Source: Apodemus sylvaticus
Lineage: Eukaryota; Chordata; Mammalia; Rodentia; Muridae
Reading direction: 5' to 3'
DNA: 64,000 nt
Assembly: GCF_947179515.1 (NCBI RefSeq)
Contig: NC_067481.1
Span: forward strand, 4,791,570-4,855,569
The notes beneath the pieces were generated by a model, which ran no database searches, had not been told where the DNA came from, and saw only the letters and a list, made by a program, of their open reading frames with translations. Within the stretch, counting starts at the first letter, position 1; each line of letters begins with the position of its first letter. Below are positions 12,177-23,746 of the stretch, one piece after another. Made by a program: the position numbers and the translations under genes.

Positions 12177-12276
12177 CTTTTTCTGAGCACCTTCCTTCTT
12201 TTTCTTGTCTTCCTGCTTTTTCTTTTTCTTTTCTTCCATCAAACGTTCCTCTTCTTGTGTTTCCTGTTCTTTTACC
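12177..12276 (-). CDS. Tnrc6c: Tnrc6c first coding exon (100 nt), Lys/Glu-rich N-terminus
   Basis: The minus strand reads a Lys/Glu-rich stretch, with the first ATG at 12239 giving MEEKKKKKQEDKKKKEGAQK and one more K (21 residues), very like the known TNRC6C N-terminus. The donor is AAG|GTTTGC at 12177/12176. The acceptor AG is at 12278-12277, with a perfect TACTAAC branch site at 12306-12300 and a weak pyrimidine tract. The 37 nt before the ATG stay open in the coding frame and read like the TNRC6A/B N-termini, so an extended isoform starting in an upstream exon is possible. The ATG context is modest: T at -3, G at +4. Widely annotated shorter TNRC6C proteins start further downstream; for those, this exon would be 5'UTR. 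Confidence 0.88.
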
Positions 12277-12299
12277 CTATTAAATATTTAAGGAACAGT

Positions 12300-12306
12300 G
12301 TTAGTA
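12300..12306 (-). promoter_or_regulatory. Tnrc6c: Consensus branch site TACTAAC before the first coding exon
   Basis: TACTAAC on the minus strand lies about 24 nt from the acceptor AG at 12278-12277. It may compensate for the short, A-rich pyrimidine tract of that acceptor. Confidence 0.6.
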
Positions 12307-12344
12307 TGATGACTACTTTAAAGCCAATGAAGAAGAAAACAGCA

Positions 12345-12515
12345 ACCAGGACTGGTGGCACAGGACTGTAATCCTGTCTGGGAGGCTGAGCGTGGCCTAC
12401 TGGATAAACTGGAGCCCGATGTGCGTGCAGTGGAGTACTGCTGCCATAGCTCAGTGGTGCAGTGCTTGCCAGCCTTGTATCAGAGAGGCCCTGGGTTTGA
12501 AACGCAACAGTCAAG
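12345..12515 (+). repeat. ID/B4-like SINE remnant
   Basis: It has an ID-like core (TAGCTCAGTGGTGCAGTGCTTGCC ending CCCTGGGTTTGAA) with a B1-like stretch before it. It lies in the intron just upstream of the first coding exon. Confidence 0.5.
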
Positions 12516-12519
12516 ATAC

Positions 12520-13660
12520 AGGATAGAGATATTACTGTGCAGCAGGTCTTGAGCTACACAATGTCATAAACAGGGTAGAGCCACTTTGAGAGGATGTCAG
12601 AAATAGAGGCTCACCTCCAGGACTATAGCAACTGCCCTGCCATTTTGTCAAGTGGCTTAACTGTCTTCATTTGTTCTGCCCACAATTGTGGAGAAAGAGA
12701 TTAGAGCACGGCTTGGTATGGAGTCTACAGAGTAAGGTACTATCAAAGTCTTGTCTCAGAGACTGCCAGCATAGGTGTTACCTATTAGAAATGTGCATTT
12801 GTGATGTCTATCTACCTTATCCAACAAATCAGGCTCCTAGGGGGTGATTCCCATGTATGCTCTAATTTCGTGTTTGTTTGACAAAAGGATTATTTTTTTA
12901 CACAGAACCCCGTTTGGCTGGAGAGCTATTACAAGATACGCAACACAGAAGAATTCTGCTTTAAAAAGTCAAGACAGCCAACGGCTGGGCTGTAGAGCTG
13001 CAGCTAGCCCAGGTGGTGTGTCAGTGGTCACAATCCATCTCCTGATAGCCCCATGCTCTCCCAGTAACCTGGGCTCTGGCCCTTCTCCTTCAGTCAGCAC
13101 CACAGGCAATTTCTCTTTGGTACAGGATACTACTGCAGGAAGAAGGGCCCTCTTGACACCTGGTACTGTGGTGCTGTATGTGGGCATGAAGCCCCGACGC
13201 TGGCTACATACCTATGTTTAGCATAAACAGCCTTAGCTTTGGCAGTCTAGCATCCCATCCAATGGCACTCTCAACCCCGATCTTATTCCAGTCCTATTAC
13301 TAGCCATCTACCCGTGTGTCTCATGTGTCTCCCAATTAAAAAAAAAGTGGCCCTAATAACAGGAACACTGGGCTCCAGGCCTGCTGCACTGATTTATACC
13401 CCACACACATACCTAGCCACCAACATGCCCAGGTTCCTTTCCAGTGGAAGCACAACTGGCTGAGGGGCTGCTGGTTGTGACTGGCTTGCATTTTGTGTGT
13501 GTTCTAGTTGAAGAACAGGTAGCTTAAGTGCTTCCAGATGCTCCCTCAGCCAATCTGTGCACTGCTCTGTGAGCGACAGCTTTCCAGTGGGGCTCCCTTC
13601 TTAGCTAGGGCTTCATCAGCTCAGGGTTCATGCCACTTTCTATAGTTAATTCTTTGCTTG
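12520..13660. other. Intron 1, unique sequence
   Basis: No repeat or exon recognised. The plus-strand frame at 12844-13221 and its minus shadow have no known family features and no coding signals. Confidence 0.5.
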
Positions 13661-13664
13661 CTTG

Positions 13665-13805
13665 TTTTTTGAAACAGGGTCTCAGTATGTGGCCCTGGCT
13701 GGCCTGGAATTCAGTATATAGACCAGACTGGCCTCAAACTCAGAGATTCCCCTGCCTCTGATTCCTGAGCACGAGAATAAAAGGTATATGTCACCATGCC
13801 CAGTT
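13665..13805 (-). repeat. B1 SINE
   Basis: GAAACAGGGTCTCAGTATGT...CACCATGCCCAG, reverse complement of a diverged B1. Confidence 0.85.
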
Positions 13806-15150
13806 TACAGTTAATCCTATTATCACGACTTTTCTTAAATGAAATATATCCATTTATACCATTGTAAGGCTTCTACATCCCTACTGGACCTAGACTAATA
13901 CAGGTGGGCAGACATATTCAACAGCTAAACTAGAAGAATAATGTGCCCAAAAGCCTCAGCCAAGCATCATTTACCCATGCATAGATGCTGCTTTGTATTT
14001 AATAATTTTACATTTATCAATGTATTTTACATGCAACTATCCATATAAGGAATTTCAAACTAGAGGCAGATTGTCCATAACAAAATAACTATCATAATAA
14101 AACCAACTTCAATTTATATGGCTGGTGGGGGGGTATCTGTGAATATTTTTCCTTCAAAACAGTGATTAACTCAGTCTGTGGCTTCCGATCAGAATTAAGA
14201 AAGGAAGCTTAAAAATTTCTAAAACCAAGACTGCTACAACCCCTCTGGATGGAATCTTTGTGGGCAGGACTCTGGCATTAGCAGTATTTAAAGCTTTCAG
14301 ATGACTCCAGAATTTCTACATATTTATGAACTCAGAAAAACTACTATTCATTATCTTAAGAGATACTCTCCAGAATGTTTCCATGGTAAAAGATGTATAC
14401 ACACTGAGCTGTTTGCATGCACTGCATTCTAGTTGCAGGCAGTTCTAAGTGTGACCAGATATGCTGCAACCATGCAGCTACAGTCACACATCTAGAAAGA
14501 AAATAAAACCACCTGAGACCTGGCTGCCTGCTGCCAGTCAGGCTTTCTTAGTCTACAGCACAGGAAGACCCTTAAATTATCCTCGGAGAGGAAACGTAAG
14601 AAAGCAGGCAGGGAGCTAGAAGCTTGTTCTTGTTACAGAGGTATTCAACAGTAGGAGGAAGAAAATGGCTTCTGCTTAATTCTCTTCATCTGAAAACTCA
14701 AGTGACTAAGGTCAGTTATTCTTCAGCTCCCAGTTTACATGGCAAAGCACCCAGCAGCAACCACTCCTACCGTCTTTCTGTACATCTGCCACTTTTCATT
14801 ATTAATTTAAAAAGCCAACACCTAATCACGTTTTTATTTTATAATATAATACATGCCCACGGGAAGCACTCATAGGACAAAGAGAAAAGGAAAGACTCCT
14901 TTCCTGTGTGTCAACTGGTGTCATCTTAGAGGCAAAGTAAGGTGAAAGTTTCTTGGGTACCCTCAAGAACGTTCTTTATGGGACTAAGGGGCAAAGCACT
15001 TGCTCCAGCACATATATGGATGGTCCTGGGTTACCACCTTCCACAAAACAAAAGCAGCTGTGGCTCTAGCTGGCAGCTTGGGGGGGGTACACCTGCAAAC
15101 ACATCTCAAAGGCCAGAAAACAAGACCAAACCAAAAAAATTCATGTGCAT
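13806..15150. other. Intron 1, mostly unique sequence
   Basis: AT-rich stretch without recognisable exons. A B3/B4-like trace lies near 14980-15120 (GCACTTGCTCCAGCACATAT). No convincing coding frame. Confidence 0.5.
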
Positions 15151-15362
15151 CCTTCCTTCCTTCCTTCCTTCCTTCCTTCCTTCCTCTTTCCCTCCCTCCC
15201 TCTCTCCCTCCTTCCTTTGAGATAAGAGTTTCTCTGTGCAACAGCTCTGGCTGTCCTGGAAGTGGCTCTGTACATCAAGTTGGCCTCGAACTCACAAAGA
15301 CCCGCTGCCTCTGCCTCCCGATAACTGGAATTGACTTGCAGCACACCACCACTGCCTGGTCA
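15151..15362 (-). repeat. B1 SINE with (CCTT)n tail
   Basis: A minus-strand B1 (GAGATAAGAGTTTCTCTGTG...CACTGCCTGGTC) preceded by CCTT and CCCT repeats that correspond to its expanded A/G tail on the minus strand. Confidence 0.87.
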
Positions 15363-15609
15363 TATGCTTCTTTTTAAAAGCAATAAATGAGGTGTAATTA
15401 TCCCCTTTTATCTGTGTTACTTAATGATCCCAGTCAATGTGAGGCTTGTTTCTTTTTTGCAGTTTTGGTAATGATGGATAGGGCCTGTGTAAGTGCTATA
15501 GCTCTGAGAGGAAAGGCTTTTTCCTGGTGGAAGTGTTACAACTCTGGAGAGGAAGACTTCCCCAATGAAGGTGTTATAGCTCTAAAGGAAAGACATTCTG
15601 GCAGTAGAG

Positions 15610-15830
15610 AGCCAAGGATACCATAGTCACACCACACAACAAACCTCACACAGATTTATTGGGAGTCATAAGAGGGTGGCTGCCCTTGCTTGGGCAAGAA
15701 GCAGCAGGAAACTGACCAGGAGACAAGCTTTATATAGGGTTTCTTATTGGGGGAAGTTCCAGTGTGGAAACTTCCAGGGTGGAATCTGGTCTTTCACTCT
15801 ACAGCCAGCCTGGCTCTGCTGCTTCTTCAA
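15610..15830. mobile_element. Possible LTR fragment
   Basis: It holds ACAGATTTATTGGGAGTC and a TATATAGGG box, reminiscent of rodent ERV LTRs in reverse orientation. The family is not recognised. Confidence 0.3.
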
Positions 15831-15902
15831 ACAGGCGAACAACACATGTGGCACATGGAGGTCACATTTTAACTTTTTGTGGAACCCTTGTCTTCGCCTC
15901 TT

Positions 15903-16055
15903 TGAGGCAGAAGCAGAGGCAGGGTCTTCCTATATAGCCCCCTGGCTGGCCTGGAACTCACTATGTAGATCAGGCTGTCCTTGAACTCATAGAAATCTAT
16001 GTGCTTCTGCCTCCCAGGTCCTTGGATTAAAGATGTGCACCACCAAGCTCAGCTG
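15903..16055 (-). repeat. B1 SINE
   Basis: Reverse-complement B1 body with CTGGCTGGCCTGGAACTCAC and GTGCACCACCAAGCTCAGC end. Confidence 0.85.
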
Positions 16056-16081
16056 TTGTTTGAAGTCTTTTATTTTATTTT

Positions 16082-16251
16082 TTAAAAGATTTATTTATAT
16101 ACGTGAGTACACAATAGCTGTCTTCAAACACACTAGAAGAGAGCATTAGATCCCATCACAGATGGTTGTGAGCCACCATGTGGTTGCTGGGAATTGAACT
16201 CAGGGCCTCTGGAAGAGCAGTTAGTTAACTGCTGAGCCATCTCTCCAGCCC
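16082..16251 (-). repeat. B2 SINE
   Basis: Reverse complement with GAGCCACCATGTGGTTGCTG and GAGCCATCTCTCCAGCCC; ordinary B2. Confidence 0.93.
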
Positions 16252-16254
16252 TTA

Positions 16255-16435
16255 TTTTATTAATGTTTTTTAACTTTATTTTATGTGTATTAGTGTTTTG
16301 CCAGTCTATCTGAAGGTGTCAAAACCCCTGGAGCTAGAATTACAGACAGTTGTGAGCTGTCATGTGGGTGCTGGAAACTGAACCTGGGTCCTCTGACAGA
16401 AGACAATCCTCAGAACAGATTAGCCATCTCTAGTT
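16255..16435 (-). repeat. B3-type SINE
   Basis: TGTTTTGCCAG...GGAGCTAGAATTACAGACAG...GGGTCCTCTGACAGAAG, B3 pattern immediately after a same-strand B2. Confidence 0.8.
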
Positions 16436-16699
16436 TGAATTTTTTAATTTTTATTCTTCCTGTGTTTGTTTGCATTTTTGCACTTCTCCCTTCACCTAAA
16501 ATCTAAAACCCAGCCTTTAAAACAAATAAACAAACAAACAAAAAGGGACCTCATGTATAGGCTGGCACTCTATTGAACTGTGGGTAGCTGAGAATGACTA
16601 CCAACTCCTTATCTAGGTATATTTACCTCCCAAGTGCTGCTATTTCCAGAGCTTTCTGTCTACCTTCTTTGGGCTGGGAACAGTTCTTGCTTCAACTGA

Positions 16700-17130
16700 C
16701 TACAGGTACACTGTGGGACCTTGAGGGGTAGCCTGGGTTCCCAGTTGAGCTAAGGCTAGAAGCCCTGGTGACACCAAAGGGACAGTAGGTGCTTCGCCTG
16801 ATTCTCGGGCACCAGGCCCATATCACTAGCCCAGCCCTCCATAGATTTGTGGCCATCAGTCAATAAGGGCAATGAATGCCTCAAGCTGCTCCACATATAG
16901 AGGACATGACCTGTGGTCACACAGGCTCAAGACAGATCTCCATTTTAATGAGGTACATACGGCCTGAAAGGCTTAGCCAATAAGGTTTCCTTCCCCAATT
17001 TCCTTTTCCTCCCTGCAAAAGGTATTTAATCTCAGGCCCGCCTGAGAAGTGGGGTACGGTTTTACTCATCACCTATCCCCCATGACAATAAATGTCTTAA
17101 AACTGTGGACTGTCTCTTTTCATGGGATCT
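16700..17130 (+). mobile_element. Probable ERV LTR (solo), family not assigned
   Basis: In LTR-like order on the plus strand there is a CCAAT box at 16978-16982, a TATA-like GGTATTTAATC at 17021-17031 and AATAAA at 17087-17092, followed by TGTCTTAAAACTGTGGACTG. The 5' boundary is not defined. The following G/C-rich frame to 17363 shows no known protein. Confidence 0.4.
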
Positions 17131-18680
17131 GCCACGGGGAGCGATGGAGCAGGCCTTCGCCTACAGAGCCACTGCCTAATCTCTGTAGAAGGTCTCTCTG
17201 TGCTCCCAGCCATGGCAACCAAGCCCAAGCCAACTGCCCAAGGACTCCCCCAGGGACCAGGGACCAGCCAGAGTTCCCCTCTCACTTCCCCAACCCGTGG
17301 GGGCCCCCACTCTTCTCAGCTCTTCTGCGGCTCCCAGAGGAACCTGGGTGTCTGAGAGCCTGAGCTCAGGCCCTCGTCACAGGCTCTGGGACCCCCGGGA
17401 CAGCTCCAGCTGCACGGTGCCTCAGACTGTCCTTCCCCGCCCCCAGAGTGGTTCCCAGGGCTGCCCAACTGCCTGACATCCACCCATCAATGGCACAGTA
17501 AGCACAGTCAAGTTCCTACCATCCTGCCTCCCTGAGCGGCTGAGCTCTGTGGCAGAGCAAACTTGGGACCCCATTAACCCTACAGTAGTACACCAGTTTA
17601 AAAAACTAAAACTTCTAGTAAGGTATATGCTGCAATGTTCTCTTTTAAGCATTTTAATGTATGTATAGCTCAGGCCTACCTGTGCAGCTCATGAGCTTTA
17701 GGCTCCACCGAGTAAGCATCGTTTTCTCCCTTCATCGAAGACCCTTTCTTTTGCGATAAAGGTTTACTACAGAGCTCCACAGCTGGCCACACGCAGAGAA
17801 CAGCTGACAGTGACATGTCCAGTCCCAGTGGACAGACCTGCAGCACGGCCCCCACTCCTAAGCTCAGGGAGCAGACTGGGACACTAAGCTAGACAGTGCT
17901 GCTTAGTCACACAGGGAAAAATGCACCCAGGAACCCTCACCATCATTACCTGAACCAGACCTGCACACACGCCAGCGTGGGCCCAGGAAACCCACAAGCT
18001 TCTACCCCTAAATCAAGGGCTACAGAGGCCGACGGCTGCTCAGAAGGGCAATCACTGTCCTCCATGGACAAGCTTTTACATGTGTTGTCTAATTCCGAGG
18101 TCAGACCTGGACAGGCGTTCAAACTGGCAATGCTAAATGGACTCAGCAGTTTGCATAAAGGTGTGTATAATGTGGGCATACACACACACACACATTGAAT
18201 ATATATGTAGCAGTAATAACCAAACATTTGGGAGGGAAAAAGCATGAAAGAATAGGAGGAAAATGTTCATGTATAATGTTCTAAAACAAATATAAGAAGC
18301 TAGCACAGGACTTTAGGACAGAAAGACTTTGTAGATCAGTTTGTCCAAATAAGTGACATATTCTTTATCATTAAAAAAAAGAATATGTCTTAGTAGTGTT
18401 GTTATTCCCACTGCCATGTAACTAGCATGTTTCCCCTTTCCAACGCTGTCCATTTCTTCCCTCGTCCTGCCTCCACTTTCCTCTTTGTGGATCTGACTAT
18501 GCTGACTGGCTCGTTCGATGTGATCCAAACCCTCCAGGGTCTCAGCATGCAGAGCACTCACAGGCTGCTGGCATTCTGCACAGCTTTCCAGGATCCTACG
18601 GTCACTTTGCGCCAAGGTCTGGTTATTTTTCTTTATTCAACTTCTATTTTGAATCAAAAATTTCAAATCAAAAATATTCA
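17131..18680. other. Intron 1, unique sequence
   Basis: No repeat family or exon recognised apart from a short CA run at 18179-18194. Frames here lack family features. Confidence 0.5.
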
Positions 18681-18684
18681 TTTT

Positions 18685-18858
18685 GGCCGGGCAGTGGTGG
18701 CGCACGCCTGTAATCCCAGCACTCTGGGAGGCAGAGGCAGGTGGATTTCTGAGTTCGAGGTCAGACCGGTCTACCAAGTGAGTTCCAGGACAGCCAGGGC
18801 TATACAGAGAAACCCTGTCTCAACAAAACCAAATCCAAAAAACCAAAAAAAAAAAAAA
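18685..18858 (+). repeat. B1 SINE with target-site duplication
   Basis: Near-consensus B1 from GGCCGGGCAGTGGTGGCGCA to the A-rich tail, flanked on both sides by ATTCATTTT. Confidence 0.96.
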
Positions 18859-18871
18859 TTCATTTTATGTA

Positions 18872-19045
18872 TATGAATATTCTACTTGCATGAATATATT
18901 TGTACCATATGCATACATGTGGTCAGAATAGGGTGTGTCTGATCCCCAGGAACGGGAGTTACAGATGGTTGTGAGCTGCTGGGCTAAACCCAGGTCCTCT
19001 CTAAGAACAAGTGTTCTTAAAGGCTAAGCTCTATCCTGAACCCCC
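18872..19045 (-). repeat. B3-type SINE
   Basis: ACATGTGGTCAGAATAGGGTG, GAGTTACAGATGGTTGTGAG and CCCAGGTCCTCT blocks in reverse orientation. Confidence 0.75.
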
Positions 19046-19232
19046 ATTCACTCATTTGGATTTGATTCGGACTGACAGGGAGGGAAGGAGACACTGATGC
19101 ATCATAAGGAAACTCTGACAGCCTTACCTATCCAGTACTGTTAACTTCAATGTTTCAACTTAGTTATTCCATGACTTGCCCTCCTGTAACTGCTATCATA
19201 TCTTGCTGGGGGGAAAAAGTGTCTCTTTAAGA

Positions 19233-19590
19233 AGCCTGGTATGGTGGCGCAGGCCTTTAATCCCTAAATAGGCATGGTTAGGGTTAGAGGCAGAGGCAGG
19301 CAGCTCTCTGAGTTTCAGGATGGCCAGAGCTACACAGTGAGAGCCTATCGGAGTGTGGGTGGGAGTAGGGAGAAGAGCTGGAGAGATGGCTCATAGTTAA
19401 GAGCACGGACTGTCCTTGCAATGACGTGGGCTTGATTCCTAGCACCTACCACTACATAACTTTCTGTAACTCCACTCCCAGGCAATCTGATATCTTCTTC
19501 TGGCCTCTGTTGCCACTACAAACACGTGGTACATGGACAAACATCACCACAGGCAAAACACCTATACACACAAAATAAAAAGGTAAAAGA
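19233..19590 (+). repeat. B1-like SINE followed by B3-type SINE
   Basis: A diverged B1 (GCCTGGTATGGTGGCGCAGG) to about 19365 runs into a B3 (GAGCTGGAGAGATGGCTCAT) at about 19375-19590. Confidence 0.72.
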
Positions 19591-20705
19591 AAAATTTTAA
19601 AAAGGAAAAGAAAAAAGAAAGGGTTGCAGAAGTGAATTTCTGGAAGTTGTGCAAGCTTCCTTGTTAGACTGGTGGTGGCATGACTGGGTCTCTCATGTCA
19701 GGCTGAGAAGTGACTTGAAGGCACCATGCGGCTGCAGCTCAGCACACAGTCCTTGTCAGAAGGACCACGCCACTAAGACCTAAATTCTTCTCAGGTCACA
19801 TGCTTTTTTCCCACAGGGCTGTATATGCCTCTCCTGTCCGAGATCTGAAGCTGCATGAGTGTGCACCTCAGTGGGTTGTGTGCCTCTGTTCATGCTTAGC
19901 CTTTGGCTTACGGATGTTTTCAAGCCAGTAAATCTATTTTCAGCTTGTTCCCTAGGTATCTCTCCTCCCTCCTGACTGCCTGTTTCTAACCTCGCCACTG
20001 TTCTGCAGATGGGAAGCCTGCTCCATTCCAGCTAGAGAGGAAAGTCAGCCTCTGATACCTGCAGAATTATGTTTATGTCTCTTCTTCCCTTACCATTCTC
20101 TCATCTGAGGAGCTTTGTGTTTGCGGATAGATGTATTTCACTGTGGATTCCTGTCTTAGATCAGTCGAGGAGCTGTCTGCCATGCTAAAGCAGCCTCAAC
20201 CTCCTGGTTATTATGCATTTGATCTAGCCACCCCAAACAGCCTCCTGCAGGAGTTGTCCTGGACAATCCTGGATCCTGACCTTACTTTTCTGTCCTTAGT
20301 CCTATTTCTGCTATCTATGTTTTTCACCCTCATGGAAACTTCTATTTCCTGACTCTCTCCTGCCCTGCCAAGCTGCTGTCATTACCTGTCTTCTTAGAGA
20401 GATGAAATCTCAGGACCATGTTGCATGCTCACAAGGACATGACCGACGAAAAGTATGCTACTTGTTGGGAAAGGCAGCAGACTAAAGGGCGGAATGACTC
20501 ATGTAATACACATTTCCAGCTGATAGCTTTGCATGTCCTCTGGAATCACAGCACAACGCACACACAAGGACACACATCTGAATGACTCTAGCAAGCTGCT
20601 GTCATCAGCATTGCTCTTGGCCACAGTAAGGATGGATGGCTGAGGATGCTGGGTGCAGGCCTTCAGGATGAAGGCCAGGGAACTTTATGTTCCTAGCTTC
20701 CTCTG

Positions 20706-20905
20706 GGGCTGGAGAGATGGCTTAGTGGTAAGAGCACTGACTGCTGTACCAGAGATCCTGAGTTCAATTCCCAGCAACCACATGCAATTACAGATGGCTC
20801 ACAACCATCTGTAATGGGATCCGATGCCCTCTTCTGGTGTGTGAAGACAGTTATAGTATACTCATATACATAGAATAAATAAATCTTTTGGAAAAAAAAA
20901 AAAGC
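20706..20905 (+). repeat. B2 SINE
   Basis: GGGGCTGGAGAGATGGCTTA head, CACAACCATCTGTAATGGGA body and an AATAAATAAATCTT tail. Confidence 0.96.
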
Positions 20906-21526
20906 TTCCTTTGTCTTCTGGGCTGTCGGTGCCCAGGTGACAGACTCCTCTCCTGTCTCTCTGACCTCAAGAAAAATCTAGAACCATTTAAGGCTTTTTT
21001 GGTCCCATCTCTCCCTTTTGGTATCTAATCTCAGCTAATGCTTACAAAGAACAGAATCTTCCAAGAGTGCACATTCTTTTCTGATCATTAGTAAGTTATC
21101 TCTCTTGTGGGCTCAGTGAGATTATAAGCTTCAATTTGGAATGACTTTTTGGGACAGTTGTAAAAAGCTAGCACATACTGATTAATGAGGAGTACGTTTA
21201 ATGTGTATGGGATCATGTTTGTGTGTATAAGTGCACATGTGTGTGTGTGTACATTTCTAGAGACAGAGGCTGATGAAAGAGGTCTTCCTCAATCTCCATT
21301 TTCTATATTGAAGCAAGGTGTCAGGGTGAACCTGGAGGTCACTGCTAGTCTGGCTATTCAGATTGCTCTTGCTCCAGAAATTTTCTGTTGCCACTTCTCT
21401 CCTGTATTAGAATTATAGGCAGATCTCTGCCCCCTCTCTGCATTGAGCCATACTCCATAGTCCTACTAGAATTTCATTTATGTATGTATGTATGTATTAT
21501 GTATTTAAATAGTACTTATTTATTTG
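20906..21526. other. Intron 1, unique sequence
   Basis: Short GT run near 21237-21250 and TATG repeats near 21478-21497; no exon signals seen. Confidence 0.5.
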
Positions 21527-21685
21527 TTTTTTTTGGATTTGGCTTTTTGGAGACAGGGTTTCTCTGTATAACCCTGGCTGTCCTGGAACTCACTCTGTAG
21601 ACCAGGCTGGCCTCGACCTCAGAAATGCACCTGCCTCTGCCTCCCAGAGTGCTGGGATCACAGGCGTGCGCCACCACCGCCTGGC
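21527..21685 (-). repeat. B1 SINE with target-site duplication
   Basis: A minus-strand B1, flanked by near-identical AGTACTTATTTATTTG and AGTACTTTTATTTATTTG. Confidence 0.95.
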
Positions 21686-21721
21686 AGTACTTTTATTTAT
21701 TTGCAAGTTTTTAAAAAATTC

Positions 21722-23312
21722 AATACTTTATTTGTTTACATTTCAAATGTTATCCCCTTTCCTGGTTTCCCCTCTACACATCCCCTATCCCATTCCCCCC
21801 TTATCCTACTTCTATGAAGGTGCTCCCCCACACACATACCCATTCCTGCCTCACCGCCCTAGCACTGGGGCATCAAGCCTCCACAGGACCAAGGGCCTCC
21901 CCTCCCACTGGATAAGGGATAGGACCCTTTCAGCTCTTCCATTGGGGTCCCTGTGCTCAGTTGGCTGCGAGCATCCACATCTGTATTGGTCAGGCTCTGG
22001 CAGAGTCTCTCAGTAGACAGTTGTATCAGGCTTCTGTCAGCAATCACTTCTAGGCATCAGCAACAGTGTCTAGGTTTGGTATCTACAGATGGAATGGTTT
22101 CCCAGATGGGGCAGTCTCTGAATAGCCTTTCCTTCAGTCTCTCTCCCACTCTTTGGCCCTGTATTTCCTTTAGACAGGAACAATTCTGGGTTAAAATTTT
22201 GGAGATGGGTGCATGGCCCCATCCCTCAACTAGGGGGCCGTGATGAACATCTGGATATGATCTCGACAGATCCCTTCCCTTTGTAGGGTATTTCAATTAA
22301 TGCCATCCCCGTGGGGCCCTGAGAGGCTCTTGCTTCCCTGGCATCTGGGACTTTCTGGTTGCTACCCCAGCTCCCCTACCCCCACTGCCACACACCTATG
22401 CTCAATTTCCCCACCCTCTGCGCATCTCCACCTCCTCCTATACCTGATTCTTCCCTTCTCCCCCTCCCAAGTCCCTCCCATCCTCTACTTCCCTTGATTA
22501 TTTTGTCCCTTCTTCTAAGTAGGACTGAAGCATCCACTCTTTGGTCTTCCTTCCTCTTGAGCTTCATGTGGTCCATGAGCTGCATCGTGGGTATTCCACG
22601 CTCTTTGTCTAATATCTGCTTATCAGTGAGTACATACTATGTGTGTTCTTTTGTGACTGAGTTATCTCACTCAGGATGATATTTTCTAGATCCATCCATT
22701 TGCCTAAGAATTTCATAAATTCATTGTTTTTAATACCTGAGTAGTACTCCATTGTGTAAACGTACCACATTTTCTGGATCCATTCCTCTGTTGAGGGACA
22801 TCTGGGTTGTTTCTAGCTTCTGGCTATATAAAAATGGATGCTATAAACAAAGTGGAACATGAGTCCTTATTACATATTGAAGCACCTTCTGGGTATATGC
22901 CCAGGAGTGAGTGGCATAGCTGGGTCTTCAGGTAGTACTATGTGCAATTTTCTGAGGAACTGCCAGACTGATTTCCAGAGTGGTTGTACCAGCTTGCAAT
23001 CCCACCATCAATGGAGGAGTGTTCCTCTTTTTCCACATCCTTGCCAGCATCTGCTGTCCTCTGAGTTTTTGATCTTAGCCATTCTGACTGGTATGAGGTG
23101 GAATCTCAGGGTTGTTTGATTTACATTTCCCTGATGACTAAGGATGCTGAACTTTTCTTTAGGTGCTTCTCAGCCATTCAAGTTTCCTCAGTTTAGAATT
23201 CTCTGTTTAGCTCTGTTCCCCATTTTTTGATAGGGTTATTTGGTTCTCTGGAATCTAACTTCTTCAGTTCTTTGTATACATTGGATATTAGCTCTCTATT
23301 GGATGTAGGATA
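21722..23312 (-). mobile_element. LINE-1 3' part: ORF2 C-terminus and 3'UTR
   Basis: Reading on the minus strand from 23312 leftwards, frames match the end of L1 ORF2: the NNPIKKWG block, the HLTPVRM region and the final SEIT region. A long 3'UTR follows, ending in the AACATTTGAAATGTAAA signature near 21722. Stops and frameshifts break ORF2, so the copy is dead. Its 5' end meets unrelated sequence near 23312. Confidence 0.88.
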
Positions 23313-23746
23313 CCTACCCAGCTGGAGCATACAGTAAGAAAAGCAAGATGCAAAATGGAATATGTAGTAGGGTCCCAGTTTTACAAAACAACAATTGAAT
23401 AACATCCTTTGTGGAGAACCCAGATGGGCAGAGACTTGGGAGTCAGCATGGTCTGGACTGCGGGAAGTACATGAGAGGACGGAAGATCTGGACAGAGTAA
23501 AAGCATGAGCGAAGGTCAAAGTCAAGGGAATTGGAAACAAAGGTGGTGCTTCCATCTCCGAGGTGGGGGGAGCTAAGCATGGTGGCCCATAGCTTTAATC
23601 TTTCCTAGCAACAGGGAGGCAGAAGCAGACTGCCTCTGATCTCTGTGAGTTCAAGGCTAGCCTGGTCTCTAGAGCAAGTTCCCAAACACCTTGGGTTATA
23701 TAGTGAGTCCCTATCTTTAAAATAAAAATTAAAAATAAATAAATGA
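23313..23746 (+). repeat. Non-L1 insert containing a B1 SINE
   Basis: A B1-like SINE at about 23573-23745 (GCTAAGCATGGTGGCCCATA...TATAGTGAGTCCC plus A-rich tail) and about 260 nt of unrecognised sequence separate two minus-strand L1 blocks. L1 sequence that should join the two blocks is absent here. Confidence 0.65.

Noticed and set aside
17049..17363. Plus-strand 104-codon frame as a gene or processed pseudogene
   Set aside because: It starts inside an LTR-like block and has no recognisable domain, splice context or known homologue.
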